The notes under the pieces were generated by a model. That model did no database searches. It saw only the letters and a list, made by a program, of their open reading frames with translations, and was not told the DNA's origin. From JAAYYF01 sp040255585 (GTDB taxonomy: Bacteria; Deinococcota; Deinococci; Deinococcales; Trueperaceae): DNA of 22,997 nucleotides. Position numbers and translations under genes: made by a program. Where the stretch lies: positions 1-22,997 of the forward strand of contig JBDZVI010000050.1 of assembly GCA_040255585.1 (NCBI GenBank). The letters are read 5' to 3'. This document shows positions 14,247 to 21,189 of this stretch, in pieces (the first letter of the stretch is position 1; every line of letters begins with the position of its first letter).

Positions 14247-16094
14247 TCACGCCGGGATGGCTGCGGCAACGGTCGTACCGCCACCGTGCGACGAGGAGAC
14301 GTCGAGCCTGCCACCCCGGGCCTCCACCCGCTCCCGCATCTGCTTGAGCCCAAGCCCGCCCGCGCTCGTCACCCTGTCGCCGACGGCGACTGGGTCGAAG
14401 CCGTGGCCATCGTCGCTGACCGACACGAACGCCATGCCGTCCTCGGCCGTGCCGAGCCTGATGGAGACCTCGGTCGCGCGCGCATGCTTGGCCACGTTGT
14501 GCATCGCCTCTTGGAAGATCCTGAACAGCACCGCCTCCTGCTTCACGGTGAGCGTCGGCAGCTCGCCGACGTCCAACCGGACCCGGATGTCGTTCTGTTG
14601 ACCGAAGTCGACGGCGTAGCGCCGCACGGTCTCGACGAAGCCGTAACGCTCGAGGTCGACCGGCCGCAGCGCGAAGATCGAGCGGCGCAGCTCCTTGATC
14701 GTCTCGCGCACGGTGTCGCGCGCCTGCTCGATGGCGGTGCTCGCCTTCGCCTGGTCCTTCGCCATGAGCTTGCCCGCCAGGTCGAGCTTGAGGAGGGTGA
14801 AGGCCAGGAGCTGGGCCACGCCGTCGTGGATCTCGCGGGCGATGCGCGCGCGCTCCTCGACGATGGCCAGCTCCTCCGACTGGAGGTAGGCGGTCGCGTT
14901 GCCGACCGCCAGGCTCACTTGCGAGGCGAGCAGACCGAGGAACGGGATGGCGTCGCGGTCGAAGTGCTGCTCCGCCGGGTGCGAGAGGACGATCACGCCG
15001 AGGAGCCTGTCGTCGGCCGCCAGCGGCAGGAGCACCGCGCTGCCCGCCGCCTGCAGGATGGGGCCGGCGGCACCTCGTTCGGCAGCGCTCATGCGCTCCA
15101 GCACGGTCGGTTCGCGCTCGACCGCCACGCGACCGACTATCCCCTCGCCTAGCTTCCAGGAGACCGGCGTCGTCGGGCGGCTTATGCCCGCGCTGAAGCG
15201 CAATTGTAGGCGCGACTCCTCGTCGAGGAGGAACACGCCGCCGGCCTTGGCGGCCACCCTCGACATCATCTCGCCCAGCACCGTGCCGAGGAGCCGCTCC
15301 AGGTTCCCTTCCGCGCGCACGCTCCTGTCGACCTCCATCAGCGTGAGGATGTCGCGCATGCGCAGCCGCGTAGCTTCCGCCGCCGTGGCGAACTGCGCAG
15401 CGAGGATGTCGAAGGCTTCGCGGCTGCGGGCGTCCGGCTCCGCCGCGTAGTAGGCGTGCAGCGACCCCTCCGACCTGTCGCCCCAGGACAGCGGGCGGCT
15501 GAGGACGACCAGCGGGCCGTTGGCGGCACCCCCGACCGTGCTCACCTGCGTCGGGCCCTCCTGGCCGGTCTCGGCCAGGCGCAACTGCCGGTCGCGCCGC
15601 AAGGCGTCAGCCTCGAGTTCGGGCGTGAGTCCTACGCCGTGCGAGGCGCCCAGCTCGGACGGTCCGACGACGAGGCTGACGGCGCGCGCACCGGTCACCT
15701 TGGCGACCCCGCGGGCTGCCGTGGCGATGATCGCCTCGATGTCGGGAGCGGCCGCGTAGCGCATGGTCACGTCCTGGATGGCGCCGAGGAGCTCGTGGCT
15801 GTCGCTGAGCTCCTGATAGACGCGCGCCAGATCAGCCTGCCCCTGCTCGTGGAGCTTGACCTCCTCCGCGATCCAGTTGAGGGTCGCGTAGGTCACGATC
15901 GGACCGAGGATGCCGTAGAAGAGGATGGTCGCCCAGAACTCGAAGGCGGGGCCGCCCATCGGCACGATGAAGACCTGGTAGACCACGACGACGCCCACGA
16001 TGACGAGAGGCAACCAGAGGCGCGCGCTTCGCACCTGTTGCGAGAGGGTGCCGCCGGGAGCGCGCGCGAACAGGCGCTTGAGGAGCGTCGTCAC
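14247..16094 (-). CDS. Two-component sensor histidine kinase (NarL/DesK-type, two GAF domains)
   Basis: Predicted 615-residue membrane sensor kinase. Numbered from GTG 16094: two transmembrane helices (about 27-44 and 53-75), a coiled-coil linker (about 77-105), a first GAF-like domain (about 108-240), a second GAF domain (about 262-405), the HisKA_3 dimerisation helix with phospho-acceptor His423 in EERARIAREIHDGVAQLL, and a HATPase_c domain with QEAMHNVAKHARA (N-box), SVSDDGHGFDP (G1) and AGGLGLKQMRERVEARGGRL (G2). This class usually signals to a NarL/LuxR-type response regulator, but none is in the window. The stimulus is unknown. GTG 16094 shares a GTGA overlap with the stop of a small upstream ORF; GTG 16103, three codons earlier, is the only other in-frame start after an upstream TAG. 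Neither has a ribosome binding site. Confidence 0.9.
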   Translation of the reverse strand: MTTLLKRLFARAPGGTLSQQVRSARLWLPLVIVGVVVVYQVFIVPMGGPAFEFWATILFYGILGPIVTYATLNWIAEEVKLHEQGQADLARVYQELSDSHELLGAIQDVTMRYAAAPDIEAIIATAARGVAKVTGARAVSLVVGPSELGASHGVGLTPELEADALRRDRQLRLAETGQEGPTQVSTVGGAANGPLVVLSRPLSWGDRSEGSLHAYYAAEPDARSREAFDILAAQFATAAEATRLRMRDILTLMEVDRSVRAEGNLERLLGTVLGEMMSRVAAKAGGVFLLDEESRLQLRFSAGISRPTTPVSWKLGEGIVGRVAVEREPTVLERMSAAERGAAGPILQAAGSAVLLPLAADDRLLGVIVLSHPAEQHFDRDAIPFLGLLASQVSLAVGNATAYLQSEELAIVEERARIAREIHDGVAQLLAFTLLKLDLAGKLMAKDQAKASTAIEQARDTVRETIKELRRSIFALRPVDLERYGFVETVRRYAVDFGQQNDIRVRLDVGELPTLTVKQEAVLFRIFQEAMHNVAKHARATEVSIRLGTAEDGMAFVSVSDDGHGFDPVAVGDRVTSAGGLGLKQMRERVEARGGRLDVSSSHGGGTTVAAAIPA

Positions 16095-16117
16095 TCGCGC
16101 CACCGGCGCGAGTGACG
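16089..16117. repeat. 13-bp perfect inverted repeat over the histidine kinase start
   Basis: Arms 16089-16101 and 16105-16117 (CGTCACTCGCGCC / GGCGCGAGTGACG) are perfectly complementary with a 3-nt spacer. Both candidate GTG starts of the kinase (16103 and 16094) lie inside it. It could be an RNA hairpin that blocks initiation, or an operator. There is no T-run, so it is not an ordinary terminator. Confidence 0.8.
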
Positions 16118-16162
16118 GAGCCGGGCGGATCGCGCCGGCCGTGCAGGGTCGTCTCTACGCAT
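16091..16162 (-). CDS. Possible 23-residue leader peptide ORF upstream of the histidine kinase
   Basis: A small ORF starts with ATG 16162, six bases after a TAGAAT -10 box, so it would be the first codon of a leaderless transcript. It encodes 23 residues beginning MRRDDPARPARS, nine of which are Arg, and its TGA overlaps the GTG at 16094 of the kinase as GTGA. The 13-bp inverted repeat covers its last codons. I know of no family for it. It may be a real leader peptide that couples translation into the kinase, a small basic protein, or chance; there is no conservation evidence available here. Confidence 0.4.
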   Translation of the reverse strand: MRRDDPARPARSARLRHSRRWRE

Positions 16163-16168
16163 GCGTCG

Positions 16169-16174
16169 ATTCTA
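16169..16174 (-). promoter_or_regulatory. -10 box (TAGAAT) for the leader ORF-histidine kinase transcript
   Basis: TAGAAT on the minus strand is followed 6 nt later by ATG 16162. No clear -35. A 10-bp palindrome ACGCATGCGT (16157-16166) sits on the predicted start site and could be a regulator site. Confidence 0.5.
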
Positions 16175-16215
16175 GTCGGGTGGCGGCCCGGACTGCCCCC
16201 GGGTGGTCGCGACGG

Positions 16216-16221
16216 TACACT
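16216..16221 (+). promoter_or_regulatory. -10 box of leaderless traB-family gene
   Basis: TACACT lies 5 nt before ATG 16227. The space excludes a ribosome binding site on a transcript starting at the usual distance. No clear -35. Confidence 0.55.
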
Positions 16222-16226
16222 CCGGC

Positions 16227-17498
16227 ATGAACGATGAGCCCCCCGCGGCCGAGAGCGCCGCTGCTGAGGAACTGGCTGACGGGTCGCAACCCTTCGACCT
16301 GACGGCGCTGGCGGACGGCCAGCCGGTCGAGGTCGTGGAGCGCGACGGTGTGCGCTACACGCTCCTGGGGACCGCCCACGTCTCGAAGTCGAGCGCCGCC
16401 GCCGTGACGCGGCTAGTCGAGAGCGGTCGCTTCGACGCCGTGGCGATCGAGCTCGACGCCGGCCGCTACCGCTCCCTCTCCGACCCGGACGCGTACTCGA
16501 AGATGGACCTCTTCAAGGTGCTGCGCGAGGGCAAGGCCGGCATGCTCGCCGTCAACCTCGCGCTTTCTGCCTTCCAACAACGCATGGCGGAGCAGTTCGG
16601 CGTCGAGCCGGGCGCGGAGATGAAGGCCGCCATGCACGCCGCCAAGGCCGCCAACCTACCGCTGCTTCTCATCGACCGCGACATCGGTGTGACGCTGCGG
16701 CGCGTCTACGCCAACGTCCCCTGGTGGCAGCGCCTCACCCTCTTCGGCGGGCTGCTCGCCTCCGCGTTCAGCAACGAGAAGATCTCGGAGGAGGAGGTCG
16801 AGGCGCTCAAGGAAGGCGACCTGCTCGAGTCGACGTTCAACGAGTTCGCGAGCAAGAGCGAGCGCATCTACGTCCCGCTCATCAAGGAGCGCGACGAGTA
16901 CATGGTGGCGCGGCTCGTCCAGCAGGGGCGCGGCCATCGCGAAGTCCTCGCCGTGATGGGGGCAGGCCACCTCAAGGGCGTGGCCGCCGGCCTCGCGGCG
17001 GCGGCTCCGGACGTCGGCTCCCAAGTGAGTCGGTTGGAGCAGGTGCCGCCGCCCGGCAAGGTCGGCAAGGTCCTGCCGTGGGCCATCGTCGCCCTCGTCC
17101 TCCTCGGCTTCGTCATCGGCTTCTTGCGCAGCCCCGACATCGGGCTCAAGCTCCTGACCGACTGGACGCTGATCCATGCGGTGCTGAGCGCCGCGGGGGC
17201 GCTAGCCGCCCTCGCGCATCCGATCACCGTGCTTGTCGCGGCCGTGGCGTCGCCGTTCACGGCTCTCAACCCTCTCATCGGCGTCGGGTTCGTGGCGGCG
17301 GGCACGGAGTTGTGGCTGAAGCGGCCGAGCGTCGGCGACTTCGAGGCCCTGCGCCACGACGTGACGACGTGGCGCGGCTGGTGGCGGAACCGGGCGGCGA
17401 GGGTGCTGCTCGTGTTCATCCTCACGACCATCGGCTCCGCCAGCGGAACCTACATAGCCGGCTTCCGGATCTTCGGCCGCCTGTTCGGGGGCGGCTGA
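16227..17498 (+). CDS. TraB/PrgY-family membrane protein
   Basis: Predicted 423-residue protein of the TraB/PrgY (TIKI-related) family. An N-terminal acidic stretch of about 35 residues is followed by the soluble domain with the hallmark LLGTAHVSKSSA (46-57, GTAHVS), VAIELDAGRY (72-81, conserved Glu) and VLAVMGAGHLKGV (240-252, conserved His), then about four hydrophobic segments (about 282-300, 315-332, 334-365 and 391-412). Enterococcal TraB/PrgY limit sex pheromone activity and the animal TIKI relatives are metalloproteases, but for bacterial chromosomal copies the substrate is unknown. ATG 16227 is chosen because of the TACACT box 5 nt upstream and the lack of similarity before it. Divergent from the kinase, convergent with the TPR gene. 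Confidence 0.85.
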   Translation: MNDEPPAAESAAAEELADGSQPFDLTALADGQPVEVVERDGVRYTLLGTAHVSKSSAAAVTRLVESGRFDAVAIELDAGRYRSLSDPDAYSKMDLFKVLREGKAGMLAVNLALSAFQQRMAEQFGVEPGAEMKAAMHAAKAANLPLLLIDRDIGVTLRRVYANVPWWQRLTLFGGLLASAFSNEKISEEEVEALKEGDLLESTFNEFASKSERIYVPLIKERDEYMVARLVQQGRGHREVLAVMGAGHLKGVAAGLAAAAPDVGSQVSRLEQVPPPGKVGKVLPWAIVALVLLGFVIGFLRSPDIGLKLLTDWTLIHAVLSAAGALAALAHPITVLVAAVASPFTALNPLIGVGFVAAGTELWLKRPSVGDFEALRHDVTTWRGWWRNRAARVLLVFILTTIGSASGTYIAGFRIFGRLFGGG

Positions 17499-17514
17499 GG
17501 CCATCATGGATCGG

Positions 17515-17538
17515 CTCCCTGCCGGCGCCAGCAGGGAG
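17515..17538. terminator. Hairpin between convergent traB-family and TPR genes
   Basis: Arms CTCCCTGC (17515-17522) and GCAGGGAG (17531-17538) form an 8-bp stem with an 8-nt loop in the 52-nt gap between two convergent genes. There is no T-run; a bidirectional terminator is possible but unproven. Confidence 0.4.
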
Positions 17539-17550
17539 TCCGACCGGGCT

Positions 17551-19947
17551 TCAGGGAGTTGCCGGCGCCCCGTCCATCGCCCACTGGGCGTAACCGTCGA
17601 CGAAGACGAAGCGGTAGTCGGCGAGGTCGGAGGCGAGCACGTAGGCGAGGTAGTCCTCGACATCCTCCGCCGAGCTTCCCGAGAAGAGGGCGCCGCCGGA
17701 GAGCCCGGCGAAGCGCCCGTCCTCGATGGTTGGCAGAGCGCGTTCGGCGGCTGGCGCGCTGGCCCTGAGTTCATCGACGAGGGCGTCGACCAGCCGCTCA
17801 GGCGTAGCGAGGTCCTTGGCGGAGTAGAGGGGCAAGGAGTTCTCGAGCCCCGTCATGACGATGCCCTTGCCGAGGAGGCGCCTGAGGTCGATGGGAGCGC
17901 CGGAGACGTCCAAGCTCGCCTGGGCCGTCACTACCTCGCCGTCCGTCCCTTCTGCCCGCACGCCGAGTTCGTACGTGCCAGCGTCCAGGTCGAGCGGCAG
18001 CTCCAGCCCAACGGTGTCGATCACGTACCCGACGGCTCCGGCCGGGACGTCGATGTCGGCCTCGACCACCAGATCACCGGCGTCGCCCACGGCGAGCGTG
18101 AGCGTGACGTGCAGCCTCGCGGGAAGCTCGTCGCCGGGCGTGCTCACCTCGAAGGCCGGGTAGAGGATGTCGCCCGGGTGGAACGGCGTGGCGGCAGGAC
18201 CCCTGACTCCGAGGTGGGCCGTCACGTCGCCGAGCACTTCGAGCGGCGGCGGCGGCGCGTCGAGCACCACGAGGCGCTGGGTGGCCGCGGCGACGAACTC
18301 AGGGTAGAGACCGGTAGCGCTCGCGCGCCTCACGAACGTGCGCAGCGACGTGCGCGCATCGGCCCTGCGGCCCTCAGCGTCGTAGAGGTAGCCGAGCGAG
18401 TAGTGGACGGCGACGGCGCCCGGGTAGAGGCTCCTGGCGTTCTCGAGGTCCTTGATGGCCTCGTCGTCCACGCTGGGATCGAGGCGCAGCGCGCGGTCGT
18501 ACGCGTCGAGGGCCTCGTCCAGGCGGCCGGTGACTGAGCGCACGAGGCCGATGTTGTAGTTGGCGATGAACTGGTTGGCGTCGAGTTCGACGGCGCGTAG
18601 CGAGGCGGCCTCGCTACGCTCAAGGAAGCCGAGGAGGTAGTAGGACCAGCCGAGGTTCGTCCAGTAGAGGTCGGACTCCAGGTCGAGCTGTACGGCCACG
18701 GCGAGCGCCTCGGCAGCGGCACCGGCATCCGCCTCGTCGAACGCGATGAACGACAGGCGCTCGAAGGGGTACGCGAGGAAGGGGGCGGCGCGACCCAGCT
18801 CGTGCAACGCCGCCTTCTCCGATTGCGTGTCCTGCGCCATCTGGGCGGTGACGCTCGCGCCGAGGAGCGCCGCGCTGCCGCCATGCGCTCCGCCGGCGAT
18901 CGTTCGTCCCACGCCGGCGGCGTAGGCGTCCAGATCGCCGGTCGCCAAGGCTAGCGAGGCCGCGAGCGCCGTGGCGTAGGCGTAGCCCCCCGCCTCCGCG
19001 GCGGCGAGCGGCGCGTGCGCACTCTCGATGTCGCCGGCACTGACGGCCATGACGGCGGTCCAAGCGTTGGCCAAGGGCAGGTCGGTAGCCGCTGCGACGG
19101 CGGCGAAGGCGTCGGCCGTCGCGGCGTCGTCGAAGGTCGGGAGTCCGAGCCTGAGCACGGCACGGCGCAGCAGCCGCGCCGTGCCGAGGTCGGTCGGCTG
19201 CGAGTCGTCTGCCGCCGCCCCCGTCACGGCGGCAAGGTCTTGCTTGAAGAGCAGGGCGTGCTCCGAGAGGTCGGCCGTGGGCACGTTCTCGAGCACGGTG
19301 GCAGCGTCGGTCACCAGCCCGCCGGCCGCGTAGAGGACGGCCGTGATGTAGCTGGCGTACGAACCTTCCAGGGCGGGCGCCCTGACGCCGGCGCCTGTCA
19401 GGCCCAGCCCGCCTGGAACGGGACCAGCGACCGGCGCGGAGCCGCCGCCACCGGCCAGCGCCTTGGCGACGACGCGCGCCGCTTGCGCCACCAACCGGTC
19501 GCGGCGACCGTGCGGCGCGGTGAGCGTGGTACGGACGGCGCCGTCCTCCCCGACAAGCTCGAGCTCTAAGCTGAAATCGTCCTCCATGACGAGGATGCGG
19601 CCCGTGACGGCCACATCGACCCCAAGGCCGGTGCGCAGAAGGTCGGCCCCCGCCGGCCCGAACATGACGTCTCCGCCGACGACCCGAGACAGCCCGACGA
19701 ACCCGCCTTCGGCCACGAGCGGCGGGATGGCGCCGCCCGACACCTCCGGGCCCAGGACCAGCACGGCGTCGGAGGAAGCGGTCTCAAAGACGGCCGCCAA
19801 CTCGTCCGCTACGGCGAAACCCAACAGCGGGTCGTCGCTGGCGAACGGGTGGATGGCGAGGGTGGCGGCGAAGGCGACCGACAGGGGGGCGAGCGCCGCC
19901 ACCGTGGCGATGAGTATCAGCAGGATACGTCGGGCTGGACGAGGCAT
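17551..19947 (-). CDS. Large exported TPR-repeat protein, function unknown
   Basis: Predicted 798-residue protein that I do not recognise as a named family. Residues 1-28 form a signal peptide (MPRPARRILLILIATV, cleavage near AFA-AT). The first domain (about 28-165), starting LAIHPFASDDPLLGFAVADELAAVFE and including VTGRILVMEDDFSLELELV, looks like the TolB-N/FlgO-like fold used by proteins that begin with an xxPF motif. A Gly/Pro linker (166-195) is followed by an Ala-rich helical region (195-400) and TPR-like repeats (about 428-456, 462-490, 514-541), best seen as ANYNIGLVRSVTGRLDEALDAYDRALRLDP. The C-terminal part (about 570-690) is rich in beta-strand pattern and may be an Ig-like domain. 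Ribosome binding site GGAGGA is 6 nt upstream of ATG. Same strand as argR, 80 nt downstream. Confidence 0.85.
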   Translation of the reverse strand: MPRPARRILLILIATVAALAPLSVAFAATLAIHPFASDDPLLGFAVADELAAVFETASSDAVLVLGPEVSGGAIPPLVAEGGFVGLSRVVGGDVMFGPAGADLLRTGLGVDVAVTGRILVMEDDFSLELELVGEDGAVRTTLTAPHGRRDRLVAQAARVVAKALAGGGGSAPVAGPVPGGLGLTGAGVRAPALEGSYASYITAVLYAAGGLVTDAATVLENVPTADLSEHALLFKQDLAAVTGAAADDSQPTDLGTARLLRRAVLRLGLPTFDDAATADAFAAVAAATDLPLANAWTAVMAVSAGDIESAHAPLAAAEAGGYAYATALAASLALATGDLDAYAAGVGRTIAGGAHGGSAALLGASVTAQMAQDTQSEKAALHELGRAAPFLAYPFERLSFIAFDEADAGAAAEALAVAVQLDLESDLYWTNLGWSYYLLGFLERSEAASLRAVELDANQFIANYNIGLVRSVTGRLDEALDAYDRALRLDPSVDDEAIKDLENARSLYPGAVAVHYSLGYLYDAEGRRADARTSLRTFVRRASATGLYPEFVAAATQRLVVLDAPPPPLEVLGDVTAHLGVRGPAATPFHPGDILYPAFEVSTPGDELPARLHVTLTLAVGDAGDLVVEADIDVPAGAVGYVIDTVGLELPLDLDAGTYELGVRAEGTDGEVVTAQASLDVSGAPIDLRRLLGKGIVMTGLENSLPLYSAKDLATPERLVDALVDELRASAPAAERALPTIEDGRFAGLSGGALFSGSSAEDVEDYLAYVLASDLADYRFVFVDGYAQWAMDGAPATP

Positions 19948-19970
19948 CTATGTTCCTCCAGAACGGTTCC

Positions 19971-19976
19971 AGGCTA
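19971..19976 (-). promoter_or_regulatory. Extended -10 box (TGCTAGCCT) for the TPR gene
   Basis: On the minus strand TGCTAGCCT ends 23 nt before ATG 19947 and leaves room for the GGAGGA ribosome binding site at 19954-19959. It suggests the TPR gene can be transcribed separately from argR. Confidence 0.45.
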
Positions 19977-20027
19977 GCACGACGATCATGAGAGCCCGGT
20001 TTCGACGCTGGAAGACGCGAGCGCCCT

Positions 20028-20486
20028 TCAGTCGAGCAGTCCCTCGAACTCCGCGAGTAGCTCCGTCGCTACGGCGACCGTGCGAGCGACGACGAGGATG
20101 GCGTTCTGGCCGGCCAGCGTCCCGACGATCTCCTCGCGCTCGAGCTTGTCGATGACGAACGCGACGCCGGCGGCATGTCCCTCGTCCGTGCTCACGACGA
20201 GGACGTTCTCTCCCCTATCCAGGTTGCGCACGAAGCGCTTGAAGCAGTCGCGCAGTTCGCGCTCGACGTCGTCTTGCATGACGAGCGGCGTGGCGCTGTA
20301 GCGGTGCCTGCCTCGCCCCGACGGCACGCGCACGAGGCGCAACTCGGTCACGTCGCGGCTGATGGTCGCCTGCGTCACCTTGATCCCGCTCTGGGCAAGG
20401 CGCTCCGCGATCTCCGCCTGGGTCGAGATGAACTCCTCCTGCACGAGCTCGGCTATCAGTCTCTGGCGCTGCTCCTTGCTGGGCAT
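20028..20486 (-). CDS. argR: Arginine repressor family regulator
   Basis: Predicted 152-residue ArgR/AhrC protein. The N-terminal winged helix (about 1-70) starts MPSKEQRQRLIAELVQEEFISTQAEIAERL and has VTQATISRDVTELRLVRV, the ArgR recognition helix signature. The C-terminal hexamerisation and arginine-binding domain has ENVLVVSTDEGHAAGVAFVIDKL and then GTLAGQNAILVVART. In E. coli and Bacillus members that position is GT(I/V)(A/C)GDDT, with the Asp-Asp pair contacting arginine; here both Asp are replaced (Gln-Asn), so effector binding may be altered. Start ATG 20486 lies 8 nt after TAGAAT, fitting a leaderless transcript. No arginine biosynthesis gene is in the window. Confidence 0.92.
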   Translation of the reverse strand: MPSKEQRQRLIAELVQEEFISTQAEIAERLAQSGIKVTQATISRDVTELRLVRVPSGRGRHRYSATPLVMQDDVERELRDCFKRFVRNLDRGENVLVVSTDEGHAAGVAFVIDKLEREEIVGTLAGQNAILVVARTVAVATELLAEFEGLLD

Positions 20487-20496
20487 GAATATTCAT
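20485..20496. promoter_or_regulatory. Candidate ARG-box-like operator at argR start
   Basis: The 12-bp perfect palindrome ATGAATATTCAT covers the argR start codon, the predicted transcription start and two bases of the -10 box. Its halves, TGAAT and ATTCA, are the ARG box half-sites; the normal 4-bp centre is missing. It may serve autoregulation. Confidence 0.5.
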
Positions 20497-20500
20497 TCTA
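20495..20500 (-). promoter_or_regulatory. -10 box of leaderless argR
   Basis: TAGAAT on the minus strand lies 8 nt before ATG 20486. A transcript starting at the normal distance would begin at the A of the start codon. Confidence 0.6.
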
Positions 20501-20614
20501 GCATCCGGAACCTTACGCACGCGGAGCGTCGCGACGGACGCCTCCGGACCGTGCCCCTGCCTTCACCACGGTGCCCCAGGCACCGCCCGGACACCTCGTC
20601 ACACCTACGGCGCC

Positions 20615-20652
20615 GGCAAACAACACCGCCGCCGGTTCCTAACCGGCGGCGG
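20615..20652 (-). terminator. Intrinsic terminator after rpoZ
   Basis: On the minus strand a perfect 12-bp stem (AACCGGCGGCGG and its complement, 20626-20637 with 20641-20652, 3-nt loop) is followed by TGTTGTTTGCC. It ends the rpoZ transcript ahead of the argR promoter. Confidence 0.8.
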
Positions 20653-20689
20653 CATCTGGGCGGGAGCGACGTTCGCTCGGCTCGCTCGT

Positions 20690-20995
20690 TCAGTCGTCGT
20701 CCTCGTCGTCGAACGGCGTACCGACGTAGGCGTTCGACGGCTCGCGCTTGGGCACCTCTACGAGGCGCTTCAGCTCGTCTTGAACGGGTAGGTCGTCGCC
20801 CCAGACGATGCCGGCCCCGGTTTCGACCTCTTTCATGGCAACGGTGACGCTGTTCTCAAGGCTGTCGAGCGTTCCCGGCGCGAGCATCGTCGGCAGGCCC
20901 ATCTTCAACTGCGCGGCCCTGCGCGCGACGATCATGGAAAGCCTGTAACGCGAATCCGTCAGGGAGATGAGCTTGTCGTAACCTTCTTGAGCCAT
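20690..20995 (-). CDS. rpoZ: RNA polymerase omega subunit
   Basis: Predicted 101-residue omega subunit, which helps assemble RNA polymerase by wrapping the beta-prime C-terminus. The start MAQEGYDKLISLTDSRYRLSMIVARRAAQL is the conserved RpoZ helix region (Tyr-Arg-Leu, Val-Ala-x-Arg-Ala), as in Deinococcus omega (DKLLSMTDSKYRLS as I remember it), followed by NSVTVAMKEVETG. The C-terminus is acidic (FDDEDDD). ATG 20995 was chosen because GGAGG lies 6 nt upstream and conserved sequence begins there; the frame is open further upstream but that part is not RpoZ-like. Downstream of gmk, as in many bacteria (gmk-rpoZ), though 194 nt separate the two and contain a hairpin. Confidence 0.93.
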   Translation of the reverse strand: MAQEGYDKLISLTDSRYRLSMIVARRAAQLKMGLPTMLAPGTLDSLENSVTVAMKEVETGAGIVWGDDLPVQDELKRLVEVPKREPSNAYVGTPFDDEDDD

Positions 20996-21085
20996 CTGGT
21001 GCCTCCGTGGTGCAACGCTCGGTCGCTGCCCAGGGGCTGGGTTCCGAGCCCGCCACCGCGACGACGCGAGTCTGTTCGCTACTCC

Positions 21086-21104
21086 CGAGCGCCTAAGGCG
21101 CTCG
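21086..21104. repeat. Perfect hairpin in the gmk-rpoZ gap
   Basis: CGAGCGCC-TAA-GGCGCTCG is an 8-bp perfect inverted repeat with a 3-nt spacer, 91 nt before the rpoZ start. Without a T-run it is not a standard terminator; it could be an mRNA processing or stability structure, or an rpoZ 5' leader element. Confidence 0.6.
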
Positions 21105-21115
21105 CTAGACCCGCC

Positions 21116-21121
21116 AGCATA
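21116..21121 (-). promoter_or_regulatory. Candidate -10 box (TATGCT) for rpoZ
   Basis: TATGCT on the minus strand lies about 120 nt upstream of the rpoZ ATG. The -35 region is weak. If used, the 5' leader would contain the 21086-21104 hairpin. Confidence 0.3.
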
Positions 21122-21189
21122 ACCCAAGCGCCGCTCTTTCACCACGGTATCGGGCGTTCGCGGCCGGCGGGCGTTCGGCAGCCATGACC

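Noticed and set aside
16089..16117. Inverted repeat as an intrinsic terminator
   Set aside because: No T-run follows on either strand and it overlaps the kinase start.
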